DNA of 12,243 bases from an uncultured Neisseriaceae bacterium (GCA_937952895.1 CALFYC010000099.1:1-12243), one strand, 5' to 3'. Positions 1 to 6,844 are shown, numbered from the stretch's first letter. Program-made: numbers and translations. The notes: a model not told the origin generated them from the sequence alone.

Positions 1-437
1 GCTCGGGCTTCATTTCTAAACTTCGTTTGAAACTGATATGTGTACACAGGAAGATCTCTAAAAGAACGGACATATTCAGTCATAAGTTTCGTCAAAGGTT
101 CCTCGTGCGTAAATCCGAGACCGAGCTCACTATCATTTTTCAATTTTGTCTTGAACCAATTGTCTACAACTGCATCATCCCATCGTCCAGATGTTTCCCA
201 GACTTTTTTGTCCTGAAGTGAAGTAAGGAAGAGTTCCTGACCGCCAAGTGCGTTCATTTCATCACGAATAACCTGAACGATTTTATTCATCACTCGTAAG
301 CCAAGAGGAAGGTACGAATACACTCCAGCCATCTCTTTGTGGATGAAACCAGCTCGAATAAGAAGCTGAGCATTCTTTGAAACTTCGTCCTTTGGGGCGT
401 CTTTTCGGGTTTTAGTAAAAAGTAGCGATTGGCGCAT
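1..437 (-). CDS. proS: Proline--tRNA ligase (ProRS), N-terminal part, cut by the window edge
   Basis: Class II aminoacyl-tRNA synthetase that charges tRNA-Pro with proline in the cytoplasm. Reading leftward from the ATG at 437 gives 145 uninterrupted codons, opening MRQSLLFTKTRKDAPKDEVS and running off the window. Visible family features are the class II motif 1 region (GVYSYLPLGLRVMNKI, residues about 38-53), the substrate loop THEE (110-113) and the beginning of motif 2 (FRNEAR, 140-145), which is cut before its end. The rest of the catalytic core, any editing insertion and the anticodon-binding domain lie outside the window. No clear Shine-Dalgarno sequence precedes the ATG, but the methionine sits where ProRS proteins normally begin. 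It lies 42 bases downstream of rseP on the same strand, so the two are probably co-transcribed. Family assignment is secure; the CPR-like origin is inferred from gene order. Confidence 0.93.
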   Translation of the reverse strand, partial: MRQSLLFTKTRKDAPKDEVSKNAQLLIRAGFIHKEMAGVYSYLPLGLRVMNKIVQVIRDEMNALGGQELFLTSLQDKKVWETSGRWDDAVVDNWFKTKLKNDSELGLGFTHEEPLTKLMTEYVRSFRDLPVYTYQFQTKFRNEAR

Positions 438-479
438 AAATATGGTGTTAAATATAGGCCTATAATACAGGAAACCGTC

Positions 480-1553
480 CTATTTCACAAACAATTTCGC
501 GATATCACGATAGGTCACGACAACCATGAGCAAGATGAGCAAAGTGAAACCGACTGCATTCAAAGTATTTGCAATAACCGGCTTTATTGGACGACGGATG
601 ACCGCCTCAATAATTACAAAAAGGATACGTCCGCCATCAAGCGCTGGAAACGGCATGAGGTTAAGAACTCCGAGATTTATAGAAATAATCGCAGTGAACA
701 TGATGAGATATGAGAAGCCGATCTTTGCCGCATCTCCGATAAGACCAGCAATTCCGACTGGACCTGTGACTGATTCAAGACTTGAAGTTCCTTTGAACAT
801 TCCAGCGACAAGATCGTAGAGACCGGTAAATGTCGCTGATATCATATGGAGTGTAAATCGAACACTTTCAACTACAGCCTTATAAAAAGGAAGCTTGAGC
901 GTGGCAACATCATCCATAGCGATGCCGATTGCGTACTTCCCCTCGATGATTCCCTTCTCTGCGACAATTGTTGTTTTTGATTCTACATTATTTCTCTTGT
1001 AAATGACTTCGAGGCCCTTTTCAGCGCTCCGATTTACGATATTTTGAAATTCTTCAACTGACGGAGTGATAAGAGTATCCCCTGCTTTGATTCCAGCCTT
1101 TTCTGCTGGTGATCCTTTATTTACAAACGTAACGACAATTCGCTCGTTTTTCATCTGATCACGATACTCCGAATAACTGCTTGTAGAAGCTGGCACTCCA
1201 GAAGAAAAAGCAATAGTTATGAGAAGCCATGCAAAAACAAAATTGAAAAATATTCCAGCAAAAAGAACAGCGACCTGCTGCCACTTCGGCTTATGGACGA
1301 AACTTCGAGCCATATCAGGACCGCTAATTGATTCGTCATCAGGATTTTCACCGAAAATTCGCACATAGCCTCCAAACGGCACGAGATTGAGCGAGTATGT
1401 TACTTCTCCAACTTTTTTTGAAATGAGTTTTGGTCCAAAACCAAGCGCAAATGCATCAACACGAATACCGCATGCTTTTGCAACGAGAAAATGCCCAAGT
1501 TCGTGGACAAAAATAAGTATCGCGAGAACTATGAGAAATATAAGTGCGGTCAC
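480..1553 (-). CDS. rseP: RIP metalloprotease RseP (site-2 protease family)
   Basis: Zinc-dependent intramembrane protease that cleaves transmembrane substrates such as anti-sigma factors or leftover signal peptides. The 357-residue product has the zinc motif HELGH at 17-21 inside the first membrane helix, the membrane-associated GGYVRIFGE loop at 61-69, a second hydrophobic helix at about 96-118, one PDZ domain around residues 137-215 with the carboxylate loop region GSPAEKAGIKAGD at 147-159, and the second active-site motif NLMPFPALDGGR at 298-309 that supplies the conserved LDG aspartate. E. coli RseP is about 450 residues with two PDZ domains; the single-PDZ form is usual in Gram-positives and CPR bacteria. 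The start is GTG at 1553, placing the first helix correctly; it begins 8 bases after the frr stop with no evident ribosome site, so translational coupling to frr is likely. The stop is TAG. The substrate cannot be told from this window. Confidence 0.95.
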   Translation of the reverse strand: MTALIFLIVLAILIFVHELGHFLVAKACGIRVDAFALGFGPKLISKKVGEVTYSLNLVPFGGYVRIFGENPDDESISGPDMARSFVHKPKWQQVAVLFAGIFFNFVFAWLLITIAFSSGVPASTSSYSEYRDQMKNERIVVTFVNKGSPAEKAGIKAGDTLITPSVEEFQNIVNRSAEKGLEVIYKRNNVESKTTIVAEKGIIEGKYAIGIAMDDVATLKLPFYKAVVESVRFTLHMISATFTGLYDLVAGMFKGTSSLESVTGPVGIAGLIGDAAKIGFSYLIMFTAIISINLGVLNLMPFPALDGGRILFVIIEAVIRRPIKPVIANTLNAVGFTLLILLMVVVTYRDIAKLFVK

Positions 1554-1561
1554 AGTGTTGC

Positions 1562-2098
1562 TTAAGCTGTTATTTCCTTTTCCTTCTTTGAATAAAGCTC
1601 ATCAAGCTTCTTGTTCGTTTCATCAACGAATTTCTGGATTTCTTTTTCATGTCGGAACATTTCATCCTCTCCGATGCCTCCTTCTTTTACTTTTGCCTTG
1701 AGATCCTTCATGGCTTCATCTCGATGAAGTCTGATCTGCTTTTTTCCATCCTCAAGCTTTTCTTTTGCAAGCTTTACAATCTGGACTCGTCGCTCAGCTG
1801 TAAGTTCTGGAAAATTAACCCGAAGACCCTTGTCATCAACAGAAACTGACACACCGAGATTTGCTATAGTGATAGCTTTTTCGACATCTTTTGACTGAGA
1901 AAGATCCCAAGGAGTGATGCGGAGAGATCGTGCACCTTCGGTCATAACGCTTCCAACCTGTGAAAGTGGGACAATGGCTCCGTATGACTCTACTTTAACA
2001 CTATCAAGCAGAGACGGGCTCGCCTGACCTGTCCGTATGCTTGTAAACTCCTTCTTTACCCACTCTTCTGTGCCTGATAATGATTTTTTAAATTTCAA
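1562..2098 (-). CDS. frr: Ribosome recycling factor, 5' end lost at the chimeric join
   Basis: Splits post-termination ribosomes together with EF-G so that subunits can be reused. The protein matches RRF along its whole visible length: the tip region with [12 protein letters not shown] near residue 21, the central [20 protein letters not shown], and the long C-terminal helices ending [17 protein letters not shown]. The usual length is about 185 residues. Here the open frame gives 178, but its first codon is a TTG at 2098 in the join region, an in-frame stop lies only a few codons upstream, and alignment from memory suggests the native N-terminus is short by roughly 7-10 residues. The true start therefore probably lay on sequence that is missing, and the TTG should not be taken as the real start. 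RTGR is the usual form of the tip motif; here it is RTGQ. First gene of the visible frr-rseP-proS group. Confidence 0.9.
   Translation of the reverse strand: MKFKKSLSGTEEWVKKEFTSIRTGQASPSLLDSVKVESYGAIVPLSQVGSVMTEGARSLRITPWDLSQSKDVEKAITIANLGVSVSVDDKGLRVNFPELTAERRVQIVKLAKEKLEDGKKQIRLHRDEAMKDLKAKVKEGGIGEDEMFRHEKEIQKFVDETNKKLDELYSKKEKEITA
2076..2098. other. Probable chimeric join between two genomes
   Basis: Leftward from here the minus strand encodes RRF ([11 protein letters not shown]), and rightward the plus strand encodes a cyclophilin (DNDFLNF followed by [10 protein letters not shown]). The stretch between about 2076 and 2095 makes family-consistent protein in both readings, so roughly 20 bp are shared between the two parents. 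Both genes are truncated exactly here, they face tail-outward in a way that leaves neither with its 5' end, and base composition changes from moderate GC on the left to clearly AT-rich on the right. There is no transposase, repeat or attachment-site structure to explain a natural junction. An assembly or amplification artefact is the simplest reading. Confidence 0.8.
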
Positions 2099-2261
2099 AT
2101 CTGAAGATACCTATGGATGGGGATACGCTGTATTTGGTAAGGTTACACATGGAACTGAAGTTATTGATAAAATCAAACAAGTAAAAACTGGCAGTAAAAA
2201 TGGTCATGATGATGTACCGGTTGAGTTGGTAATAATTGAAAGTGCCAGCATAATTAAATAA
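2076..2261 (+). CDS. ppiB: Cyclophilin-type peptidyl-prolyl isomerase, C-terminal fragment
   Basis: The last 61 residues of a cyclophilin (peptidyl-prolyl cis-trans isomerase), which speeds proline isomerisation during protein folding. The fragment begins DNDFLNF, then [33 protein letters not shown], collinear with the last third of E. coli PpiB (164 residues). The Phe of DNDFLNF stands where the cyclosporin-binding Trp of human CypA lies, as in bacterial PpiB proteins. The N-terminal two thirds, including the catalytic FHR arginine and the QFFI strand, are missing because the sequence to the left belongs to a different genome. The open frame can be extended left to 2037, but that part is RRF read backwards and should not be counted. 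asnB starts 24 bases after the TAA stop, so the two genes may be co-transcribed. PpiB is favoured over PpiA because no signal peptide can be checked, so the symbol is tentative. Confidence 0.85.
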   Translation, partial: DNDFLNFKSEDTYGWGYAVFGKVTHGTEVIDKIKQVKTGSKNGHDDVPVELVIIESASIIK

Positions 2262-2285
2262 TAAATTTTTAAAAGTGATCAAGAT

Positions 2286-3845
2286 ATGTGTGGATTAAGT
2301 GTTAAACCATTAAAATATGACGAATTAGAAAGTTTAATTAGCTATCGCGGTCCAGATGCAACAGTAAAAAAAACTTTAGCAAACTATGTTTTTACGTTTC
2401 ATAGATTAGCTATTATGGATACAAGTAGAACTGCTGATCAACCATTTGTCAATGATACACATTTACTTATGTGTAATGGTGAAATATTTAATTTTCAAGC
2501 TCTAAAAGAAAACCACCCATATCCATATATATCTCACTCAGATTGCGAAGTATTGCTTCCATTACTTGATAAATACAATATATCCGAACTCTGTTTAATG
2601 CTAGATGGTGAGTTTGCTTTTGTTGCATATGACATTATAAATCAAAAACTTATTGCTGCACGTGATCCAATTGGTATTAGACCATTATTTTATGGATACA
2701 CCAGCGAAGGTGAAATTGCTTTCTCATCTGAAGCTAAAGCGTTACTTAATTGCTGCGCTGAAATTCATCCATTCCCACCTGGACACTATTATGATGGACA
2801 AAATTTTAAAGCTTATTTAGAACTATATAAATTAGATGAACGCAAAAATACAAATCTTGATCAAATTTTTACAAATATTCATGATTTGTTAATAAGTGCT
2901 GTAAATAAACGCTTACATGCTGACGTACCATTGGGTTTTTTACTAAGCGGAGGCTTAGATTCAAGCTTGGTATGTGCAATTGCAAATCAAACATTTCCAA
3001 AACCAATTAAAACTTTTGCAATTGGATTAGATCATAATCCAATTGATTTAGGTTATGCAAAACAAGTAGCTGATTTTTTAGGCACGGATCATCATGAAGT
3101 AATATTTAATAAATCGGATACTATTAATAGTATCCGTGAAGTAATCTGGGCAATTGAAACATGGGATGTTACAACTATAAGAGCAAGTATCCCAATGTTC
3201 TTATTATGTAAATACATTAGAAATAATACCGAAGTAAGAGCTGTTCTAAGCGGTGAAGTTAGTGATGAATTATTTGGTTATAAATATACCGACTTTGCAC
3301 CATCTGCAGATGAATTCCAAAAAGAATCCCAAAAGCGAATTAAAGAAATTCACGTATTTGATGCTCTCCGTGCTGACCGATGCATTGCTCATAATAGCTT
3401 AGAAGCGAGGGTTCCGTTTTCTGATACTGAATTTGTAAGTTATGTCATGAATATAGACCCAGAACTTAAGCTTAACAAATATGGAATGGGTAAATATTTA
3501 TTACGCCAAGCTTTTGAAAATAAAGGTTATTTACCTAAAGAAATCCTCTGGCGTGAAAAAGCAGCCTTTTCTGATGCGGTAGGTCATGGCTTAGTTGATT
3601 ACTTAATTGAAGCGGCCAATTTGAAATATACGGATGAAGAATTTATAACTAAATCGGCTAAATATAATACTAATAAACCGCTCTCTAAAGAAGCATTAAT
3701 GTATCGTGAGATTTTTGCTGAATTATTTCCAAACCAAGAACATTTGATCTGTAGTTATTGGTTACCAAATAATAGTTGGCCTAACTGTAATTTAACAGAC
3801 CCAAGTGCCAGACATTTACCAAATTATGGCAATAGTGGCAAATAA
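2286..3845 (+). CDS. asnB: Glutamine-hydrolysing asparagine synthetase (AsnB)
   Basis: Makes asparagine from aspartate, ATP and glutamine. The 519-residue protein has both domains. The N-terminal glutaminase carries Cys2 (nucleophile, exposed once Met1 is removed, which fixes the start), RGPD at 21-24, HRLAIMD at 39-45, NGEIFN at 64-69, SDCE at 85-88 and RDPIG at 126-130. The C-terminal synthetase carries the pyrophosphate loop SGGLDSS at 221-227, ETWDVTTIRAS at 291-301, the LSGE.SDE segment at 321-328 and EARVPF at 373-378. It is close in plan to E. coli AsnB (554 residues) but shorter, mainly through small internal gaps and a shorter tail. One oddity is that the normally invariant second glycine of LSGEGSDE is valine, and the following GG is a single G. 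The ribosome site is weak. It follows the PPIase fragment by 24 bases. The family call is firm; whether the altered loop affects activity is unknown. Confidence 0.95.
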   Translation: MCGLSVKPLKYDELESLISYRGPDATVKKTLANYVFTFHRLAIMDTSRTADQPFVNDTHLLMCNGEIFNFQALKENHPYPYISHSDCEVLLPLLDKYNISELCLMLDGEFAFVAYDIINQKLIAARDPIGIRPLFYGYTSEGEIAFSSEAKALLNCCAEIHPFPPGHYYDGQNFKAYLELYKLDERKNTNLDQIFTNIHDLLISAVNKRLHADVPLGFLLSGGLDSSLVCAIANQTFPKPIKTFAIGLDHNPIDLGYAKQVADFLGTDHHEVIFNKSDTINSIREVIWAIETWDVTTIRASIPMFLLCKYIRNNTEVRAVLSGEVSDELFGYKYTDFAPSADEFQKESQKRIKEIHVFDALRADRCIAHNSLEARVPFSDTEFVSYVMNIDPELKLNKYGMGKYLLRQAFENKGYLPKEILWREKAAFSDAVGHGLVDYLIEAANLKYTDEEFITKSAKYNTNKPLSKEALMYREIFAELFPNQEHLICSYWLPNNSWPNCNLTDPSARHLPNYGNSGK

Positions 3846-3952
3846 TATTATTTTACCCAAGCCTTAATAATTTAGTTTACAGTAATTGATATTTATATAT
3901 CTTTTTTTAGGGTACCTTTTTACTGAAGCTATTTTACTTACAACAACTTTAA

Positions 3953-3991
3953 AATAACTGAGAATAAATCTAATATTCTTGATCAGTTATT
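3953..3991. terminator. Imperfect hairpin after asnB, possible weak bidirectional terminator
   Basis: Nine-base perfect arms AATAACTGA (3953-3961) and TCAGTTATT (3983-3991), with a further GAAT/ATTC pairing inside. No clean T-tract follows on the plus strand (ATTCTTAT); on the minus strand the exit is TTTAAAG. It lies about 107 bases beyond the asnB stop and between convergent genes, a sensible place for transcription to end, but the stem is AT-rich and the call is weak. Confidence 0.3.
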
Positions 3992-4021
3992 ATTCTTATA
4001 AAATATTAGGCGTTTTGTTAA

Positions 4022-4387
4022 ATATTGACGGTTGTACCACAAAATGACAGCCAAGTATCTTCTCAAGAAAGTCTAAATTTTCAGACAGTAATCGCTTGGG
4101 AAATATATAGAGATGTTGCCCCTTAGGGCAACCACACAATTATACCCATAAACAAACTGTCGAAGAGAGCTTAAACTTATAGTAGCGCATTAGAAGGAAT
4201 AATTGATACAACTGAAATATTTACTGCATCAAACTTTTCTACCAGATTATTTGCACAAATTACGTCAAATACATTTATTCTACGTGGAGATTTGTAAAAT
4301 TGTAATCAGAATATTTTCTCATTAAATGAGTCAAGCGGTAGCGATTCTTTTACTTACAATTATATTGTTAATATTTTGATACTCTAA
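4022..4387 (+). pseudogene. Possible decayed gene remnant (one frame, three internal stops)
   Basis: In a single plus-strand frame there are only three stops (4124, 4172, 4295) before the final TAA at 4385, over about 120 codons. In sequence this AT-rich one would expect around nine by chance. The open stretches are about 34, 15, 40 and 29 codons and read as ordinary protein, for example EGIIDTTEIFTASNFSTRLF in the third and NESSGSDSFTYNYIVN in the last. I do not recognise the family; the SDSFTY style is loosely like repeats in secreted or adhesin proteins, but this is only an impression. No start codon or ribosome site is evident. It could equally be non-coding sequence with a lucky frame. 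Confidence 0.3.
4115..4132. repeat. Perfect short inverted repeat (7-bp stem, 4-base loop)
   Basis: Arms GTTGCCC (4115-4121) and GGGCAAC (4126-4132) around CTTA. It is the most GC-rich hairpin in this AT-rich gap. No T-tract follows on either strand, so it is not a standard intrinsic terminator. It overlaps the first internal stop of the possible gene remnant. Confidence 0.5.
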
Positions 4388-4837
4388 TTATAAATTTAGG
4401 TTACATATCCAGCTATTGCATCTAATAGTTATATCTCCATCTGCTCCGGGGGTATTTAATGCTAGGCTACCTGTATCATAATGCTCATCATAAAAAGACA
4501 ATTCTGGACATGAATCATATTCATTCAGCATAATTCTTTGCTGATTATCCGAATTATCGGTAATTAATATCTCAGGCTCATATGGACTATCAGCATATAC
4601 ATAATCTATCTCTTGTGTTGATGGTACTAATTCAGACAACTTTGGTGGAATAATACACCAATTACCCCATTTTTGACAATTTGGAAAAGTTGTATTTGTT
4701 GTTATATCTGCAGCAACATACCAATTGGATCCAGAGTAATTATATATTGTTCTAGGACAACTATTAGCCATTACAAAATGTGGAGATTGTGTAAATCCAA
4801 TAAATGCAAAAAATTTAATTAAGTTAGTTGCTCTCAT
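4388..4837 (-). CDS. Small secreted six-cysteine protein, function unknown
   Basis: I do not recognise this family. From the ATG at 4837 the product is 149 residues. It opens MRATNLIKFFAFIGF, a positively charged then hydrophobic stretch, with a plausible signal-peptidase cleavage after VMANS or VMA around residue 24-26, so export to the periplasm or outside is likely. The remaining chain has six cysteines (in SCP, NCQKW, WCIIPP, SCPEL, RCNSW and ICNL), enough for three disulfides, and is rich in aromatics and acidic residues, with no membrane segment after the signal. The frame is open 20 codons further upstream to 4897, but that would start upstream of a good extended -10 box (4886-4891). 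The purine-rich GAGGGG lies a few bases before the ATG at 4837, so 4837 is preferred. It stands alone, facing the opposite way to its neighbours. The host-associated secreted proteins of AT-rich gammaproteobacteria are one place to look for relatives. Confidence 0.75.
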   Translation of the reverse strand: MRATNLIKFFAFIGFTQSPHFVMANSCPRTIYNYSGSNWYVAADITTNTTFPNCQKWGNWCIIPPKLSELVPSTQEIDYVYADSPYEPEILITDNSDNQQRIMLNEYDSCPELSFYDEHYDTGSLALNTPGADGDITIRCNSWICNLNL

Positions 4838-4885
4838 TTCTACCCCTCTTATGATATATAAATACATGTACGGTAACAGTTTGTG

Positions 4886-4913
4886 ATTATAGCACAATGA
4901 CTAAAAATAGTAA
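4886..4913 (-). promoter_or_regulatory. Extended -10 promoter for the six-cysteine protein gene
   Basis: On the minus strand the sequence reads TGCTATAAT, a perfect -10 hexamer (4891-4886) with the extended TG element. A TTACTA at 4913-4908 is a passable -35 with a 16-base spacer. Transcription would start near 4879, leaving about 40 bases of leader before the ATG at 4837. This placement rules against the longer open frame beginning at 4897. Confidence 0.6.
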
Positions 4914-4979
4914 TTAGTATTCGGATTTATTAAATCCATTTTATATTCTAAATCTCTTTAAAAAGAATTATTCAGACGT

Positions 4980-5060
4980 TTAAATAATACCATTATCTCC
5001 AACGACAATAAAGTCATTATTTATGCTAGCTAGAGCACTCCATATGATTAATAAGATATT
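4980..5060 (-). pseudogene. Short protein-like fragment, possible remnant of a beta-propeller type repeat
   Basis: Read on the minus strand, the stretch ending at the TAA at 4982-4980 gives IIWSALASINNDFIVVGDNG then II and the stop. The W...N.DFIVVGDNGII pattern is typical of repeats in BNR/Ycf48-like propeller proteins, where a tryptophan strand is followed by FVAVGDNGTI. Only one such unit is seen, with no start codon or ribosome site, so at most this is a scrap of a lost gene. Chance resemblance in about 27 codons is quite possible. Confidence 0.2.
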
Positions 5061-5282
5061 AAAATAAAAATTTTTACACTTTTCGCTAATTGTTGCACGA
5101 TTAAAAAATTACTTTATGGTAATCTTTTCACTCTATCATAAATGATGCATCACATGTTCATTAATAACAATCTGACACTATGAAGGCATTTTTGTGTGCA
5201 AACATTAGATAATTTAACAATAGAATAATACCTTTATAGAAAATCTCCCTCATGCAACATTTGACATAACCTTTGAATAAAC

Positions 5283-5312
5283 TTGACTAAAAGCCTATTA
5301 ATGTTTTAAGAT
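5283..5312 (+). promoter_or_regulatory. Candidate sigma-70 type promoter for acpP
   Basis: TTGACT at 5283-5288 and TAAGAT at 5307-5312, 18 bases apart, would start transcription near 5319, about 65 bases before the acpP start. A second reading in the same area is TTGAAT then TATTAA with a 17-base gap. With such AT-rich sequence, several hexamer pairs fit, so the choice is uncertain. Confidence 0.3.
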
Positions 5313-5334
5313 AATGCCCTAGTTAAATTATATA

Positions 5335-5350
5335 CTATATTGTAATATAG
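5335..5350. repeat. Palindrome in the acpP leader, possible operator
   Basis: CTATATT (5335-5341) and AATATAG (5344-5350) form perfect 7-base arms around GT, 35 bases before the acpP start codon and just downstream of the candidate promoter. Such a site could bind a dimeric regulator, but palindromes of A and T arise easily here. I do not match it to a known regulator. Confidence 0.25.
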
Positions 5351-5384
5351 CTCCTAGTTGTTATGTTAAAGAAAGGTTTTTTAA

Positions 5385-5618
5385 ATGGAAAATTTAGAGG
5401 CACGAGTTAAGAAAGTTATCGCCGAGAAATTAGGTCTTGAAGAAGCAACGATTAAGAATGAAGCTTCTTTTGTTGATGATCTTGGAGCAGACTCTCTAGA
5501 TACAGTAGAGCTTGTTATGGCATTAGAAGAAGAATTTAACTGCCAAATTCCTGATGAAGATGCAGAAAAAATTACTACAGTTCAAGAAGCTATTAATTAC
5601 GTTAAGTCACATAGTTAA
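5385..5618 (+). CDS. acpP: Acyl carrier protein
   Basis: Carries growing acyl chains as thioesters on a phosphopantetheine arm during fatty acid synthesis in the cytoplasm. The 77 residues are the standard length. The attachment serine is Ser37 in [10 protein letters not shown], and the acidic helix II that docks partner enzymes follows ([20 protein letters not shown]). The ATG at 5385 is preceded by AAAGG at a good distance. In gammaproteobacteria acpP usually sits between fabG and fabF; here neither is adjacent, with a long AT-rich gap on the left and sucB on the right, so the gene has its own promoter and a strong terminator. That suits a very abundant small protein made from a monocistronic message. 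Confidence 0.97.
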   Translation: MENLEARVKKVIAEKLGLEEATIKNEASFVDDLGADSLDTVELVMALEEEFNCQIPDEDAEKITTVQEAINYVKSHS

Positions 5619-5648
5619 AAACATGCGAGTTTCCTCGCATGTTTTTTT
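5617..5648 (+). terminator. Strong intrinsic terminator of acpP
   Basis: A perfect 9-bp stem ACATGCGAG (5621-5629) and CTCGCATGT (5634-5642) with a TTTC loop, followed by an unbroken run of T and preceded by AAAA that extends the pairing. It begins directly after the acpP stop and ends about 22 bases before the sucB ATG. Confidence 0.93.
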
Positions 5649-5670
5649 GCTAATTAGGATATGCTAAAGA

Positions 5671-6831
5671 ATGAAAATTGAAATTAAAGTTCCTCAACTA
5701 CCTGAATCCGTGAGTGAAGCAACATTATTAAACTGGAATAAAAAGCCTGGCGACTTTATTAAACGTGAAGAAAATCTAATTGATTTAGAAACGGATAAAG
5801 TTGTATTAGAGCTTCCAGCTCCTGATGATGGTGCTTTAGTCGAAATAGTATGTAAATCTGGAGAAACAGTAAAAAGTGGACAAGTAATTGCATATATTGA
5901 TAATTCAGTAAAAGCCTCAGTGGTTGATATCAAATCCGACACTAAGACCGAAAAACCAAATAAAGAAACAAACACAGCTCCAGTCAATGACAAAATTACA
6001 CCCACAGCAATGCCTGCTGCTAATAAAATAGCGGCAGATAATGCGATTGAACTATCAAGTATTCCAGGCACTGGCCGTGATGGTAGAATCTTAAAAGAAG
6101 ATGTGCTAAACTCTATGAAAGGTCGCGGATCACGTATTGAAGAACGTGTGCCAATGACAAGGCTTAGAAAACGTATTGCTGAAAGATTACTTGAAAGTCA
6201 ACAAAATAATGCCATATTAACTACTTTTAATGAAGTTAATATGAAGCCAATTATGGATTTGCGTGCAAAATATAAAGAATTATTTGAAAAGAAACATGGC
6301 ATTAAACTTGGTTTTATGTCTTTCTTTGTAAAAGCTGCAGTTCATGCATTAAAGCAATTCCCAGTTATTAACGCATCAATTGATGGCGATGATATCGTTT
6401 ATCATGGTTATTTTGATATTGGAATTGCAGTAAGTAGTCCACGTGGCTTAGTTGTGCCTATTTTACGTAATGTTGAAAATATGTCAATTAGCGATATAGA
6501 ACTAAAAATTGCCGATTTTGGTAAACGTGCTAAAGATGGAAAACTTGAGTTAGATGAACTAACTGGTGGAACTTTCTCTATAACTAATGGTGGAACCTTT
6601 GGTTCTATGATGAGTACCCCAATTATTAATCCACCTCAAGCAGCAATTCTTGGCATGCATGCAATTAAAGAACGTGTAATTGTTGAAAATGGACAAATTG
6701 TAATTCGTCCTATGATGTATCTAGCATTATCTTATGACCATCGTTTAATTGATGGTAAAGAGGCAGTATCATCTCTAGTGACTATAAAAGAAACTTTAGA
6801 AGACCCAGCTAGATTTTTATTAGATCTTTAA
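5671..6831 (+). CDS. sucB: Dihydrolipoyl succinyltransferase, E2 of 2-oxoglutarate dehydrogenase
   Basis: Transfers the succinyl group from E1 via lipoyl-lysine to CoA in the TCA cycle and forms the core of the complex. The 386-residue protein has one lipoyl domain (1 to about 77) with the modified lysine Lys43 in [12 protein letters not shown], a flexible Lys/Thr/Ala/Pro-containing linker, the peripheral E3-binding domain at about 114-149 ([15 protein letters not shown]), and the catalytic domain with DHRLIDG, where His357 and Asp361 are the expected catalytic residues. The segments [20 protein letters not shown] and [19 protein letters not shown] mark the succinyl rather than acetyl type. 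E. coli SucB is 405 residues; the difference is in the linker. sucA, normally just upstream, is absent: acpP and its terminator are there instead. lpd follows after 80 bases. Ribosome site is weak (AGGAT, rather far from the ATG). Confidence 0.96.
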   Translation: MKIEIKVPQLPESVSEATLLNWNKKPGDFIKREENLIDLETDKVVLELPAPDDGALVEIVCKSGETVKSGQVIAYIDNSVKASVVDIKSDTKTEKPNKETNTAPVNDKITPTAMPAANKIAADNAIELSSIPGTGRDGRILKEDVLNSMKGRGSRIEERVPMTRLRKRIAERLLESQQNNAILTTFNEVNMKPIMDLRAKYKELFEKKHGIKLGFMSFFVKAAVHALKQFPVINASIDGDDIVYHGYFDIGIAVSSPRGLVVPILRNVENMSISDIELKIADFGKRAKDGKLELDELTGGTFSITNGGTFGSMMSTPIINPPQAAILGMHAIKERVIVENGQIVIRPMMYLALSYDHRLIDGKEAVSSLVTIKETLEDPARFLLDL

Positions 6832-6844
6832 GCATAAAATTGAT

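Larger units (their letters stand above)
3846..4387. other. AT-rich gap downstream of asnB with no intact gene
   Basis: About 540 bases between the asnB stop and the stop of the convergent minus-strand gene. No intact open frame is present. It holds an imperfect hairpin at 3953-3991, a short perfect hairpin at 4115-4132 and, from 4022 to the end, a single plus-strand frame with protein-like stretches broken by three stops, listed separately as a possible gene remnant. I see no tRNA, repeat array or mobile element. Confidence 0.6.
4838..5384. other. AT-rich intergenic region between divergent genes
   Basis: About 550 bases separating the minus-strand secreted protein gene from acpP. It holds the promoter of the former (4886-4913), a short protein-like fragment on the minus strand (4980-5060), a 10-base perfect palindrome TGATGCATCA at 5143-5152, candidate acpP promoter elements at 5283-5312 and a palindrome at 5335-5350. 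No intact gene, RNA gene or direct-repeat array is visible in the rest. Confidence 0.6.

Noticed and set aside
27..1849. Several plus-strand frames of 64-104 codons (27-221, 429-713, 526-819, 1387-1701, 1649-1849)
   Set aside because: All are antisense shadows of proS, rseP or frr, which have clear family motifs on the minus strand.
2037..2261. A 74-codon plus-strand frame starting with ATG at 2037, which could be called a small complete PPIase-like gene
   Set aside because: Its first 13 or so codons are RRF sequence read on the opposite strand. Only the part from about 2076 is PPIase, so the ATG is not a real start.
2088..2282. Minus-strand open frame of 64 codons crossing the join
   Set aside because: It is antisense to the PPIase fragment, crosses the chimeric join, and has no protein features of its own.
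4838..4897. Twenty-codon upstream extension of the secreted protein gene, beginning at 4897
   Set aside because: That start lies upstream of the extended -10 box at 4886-4891, and the ATG at 4837 has the ribosome site and directly begins a signal peptide.
5143..5152. TGATGCATCA palindrome as a regulator site
   Set aside because: Ten bases with no spacer, far (over 230 bases) from acpP and not repeated nearby; no regulator can be named.
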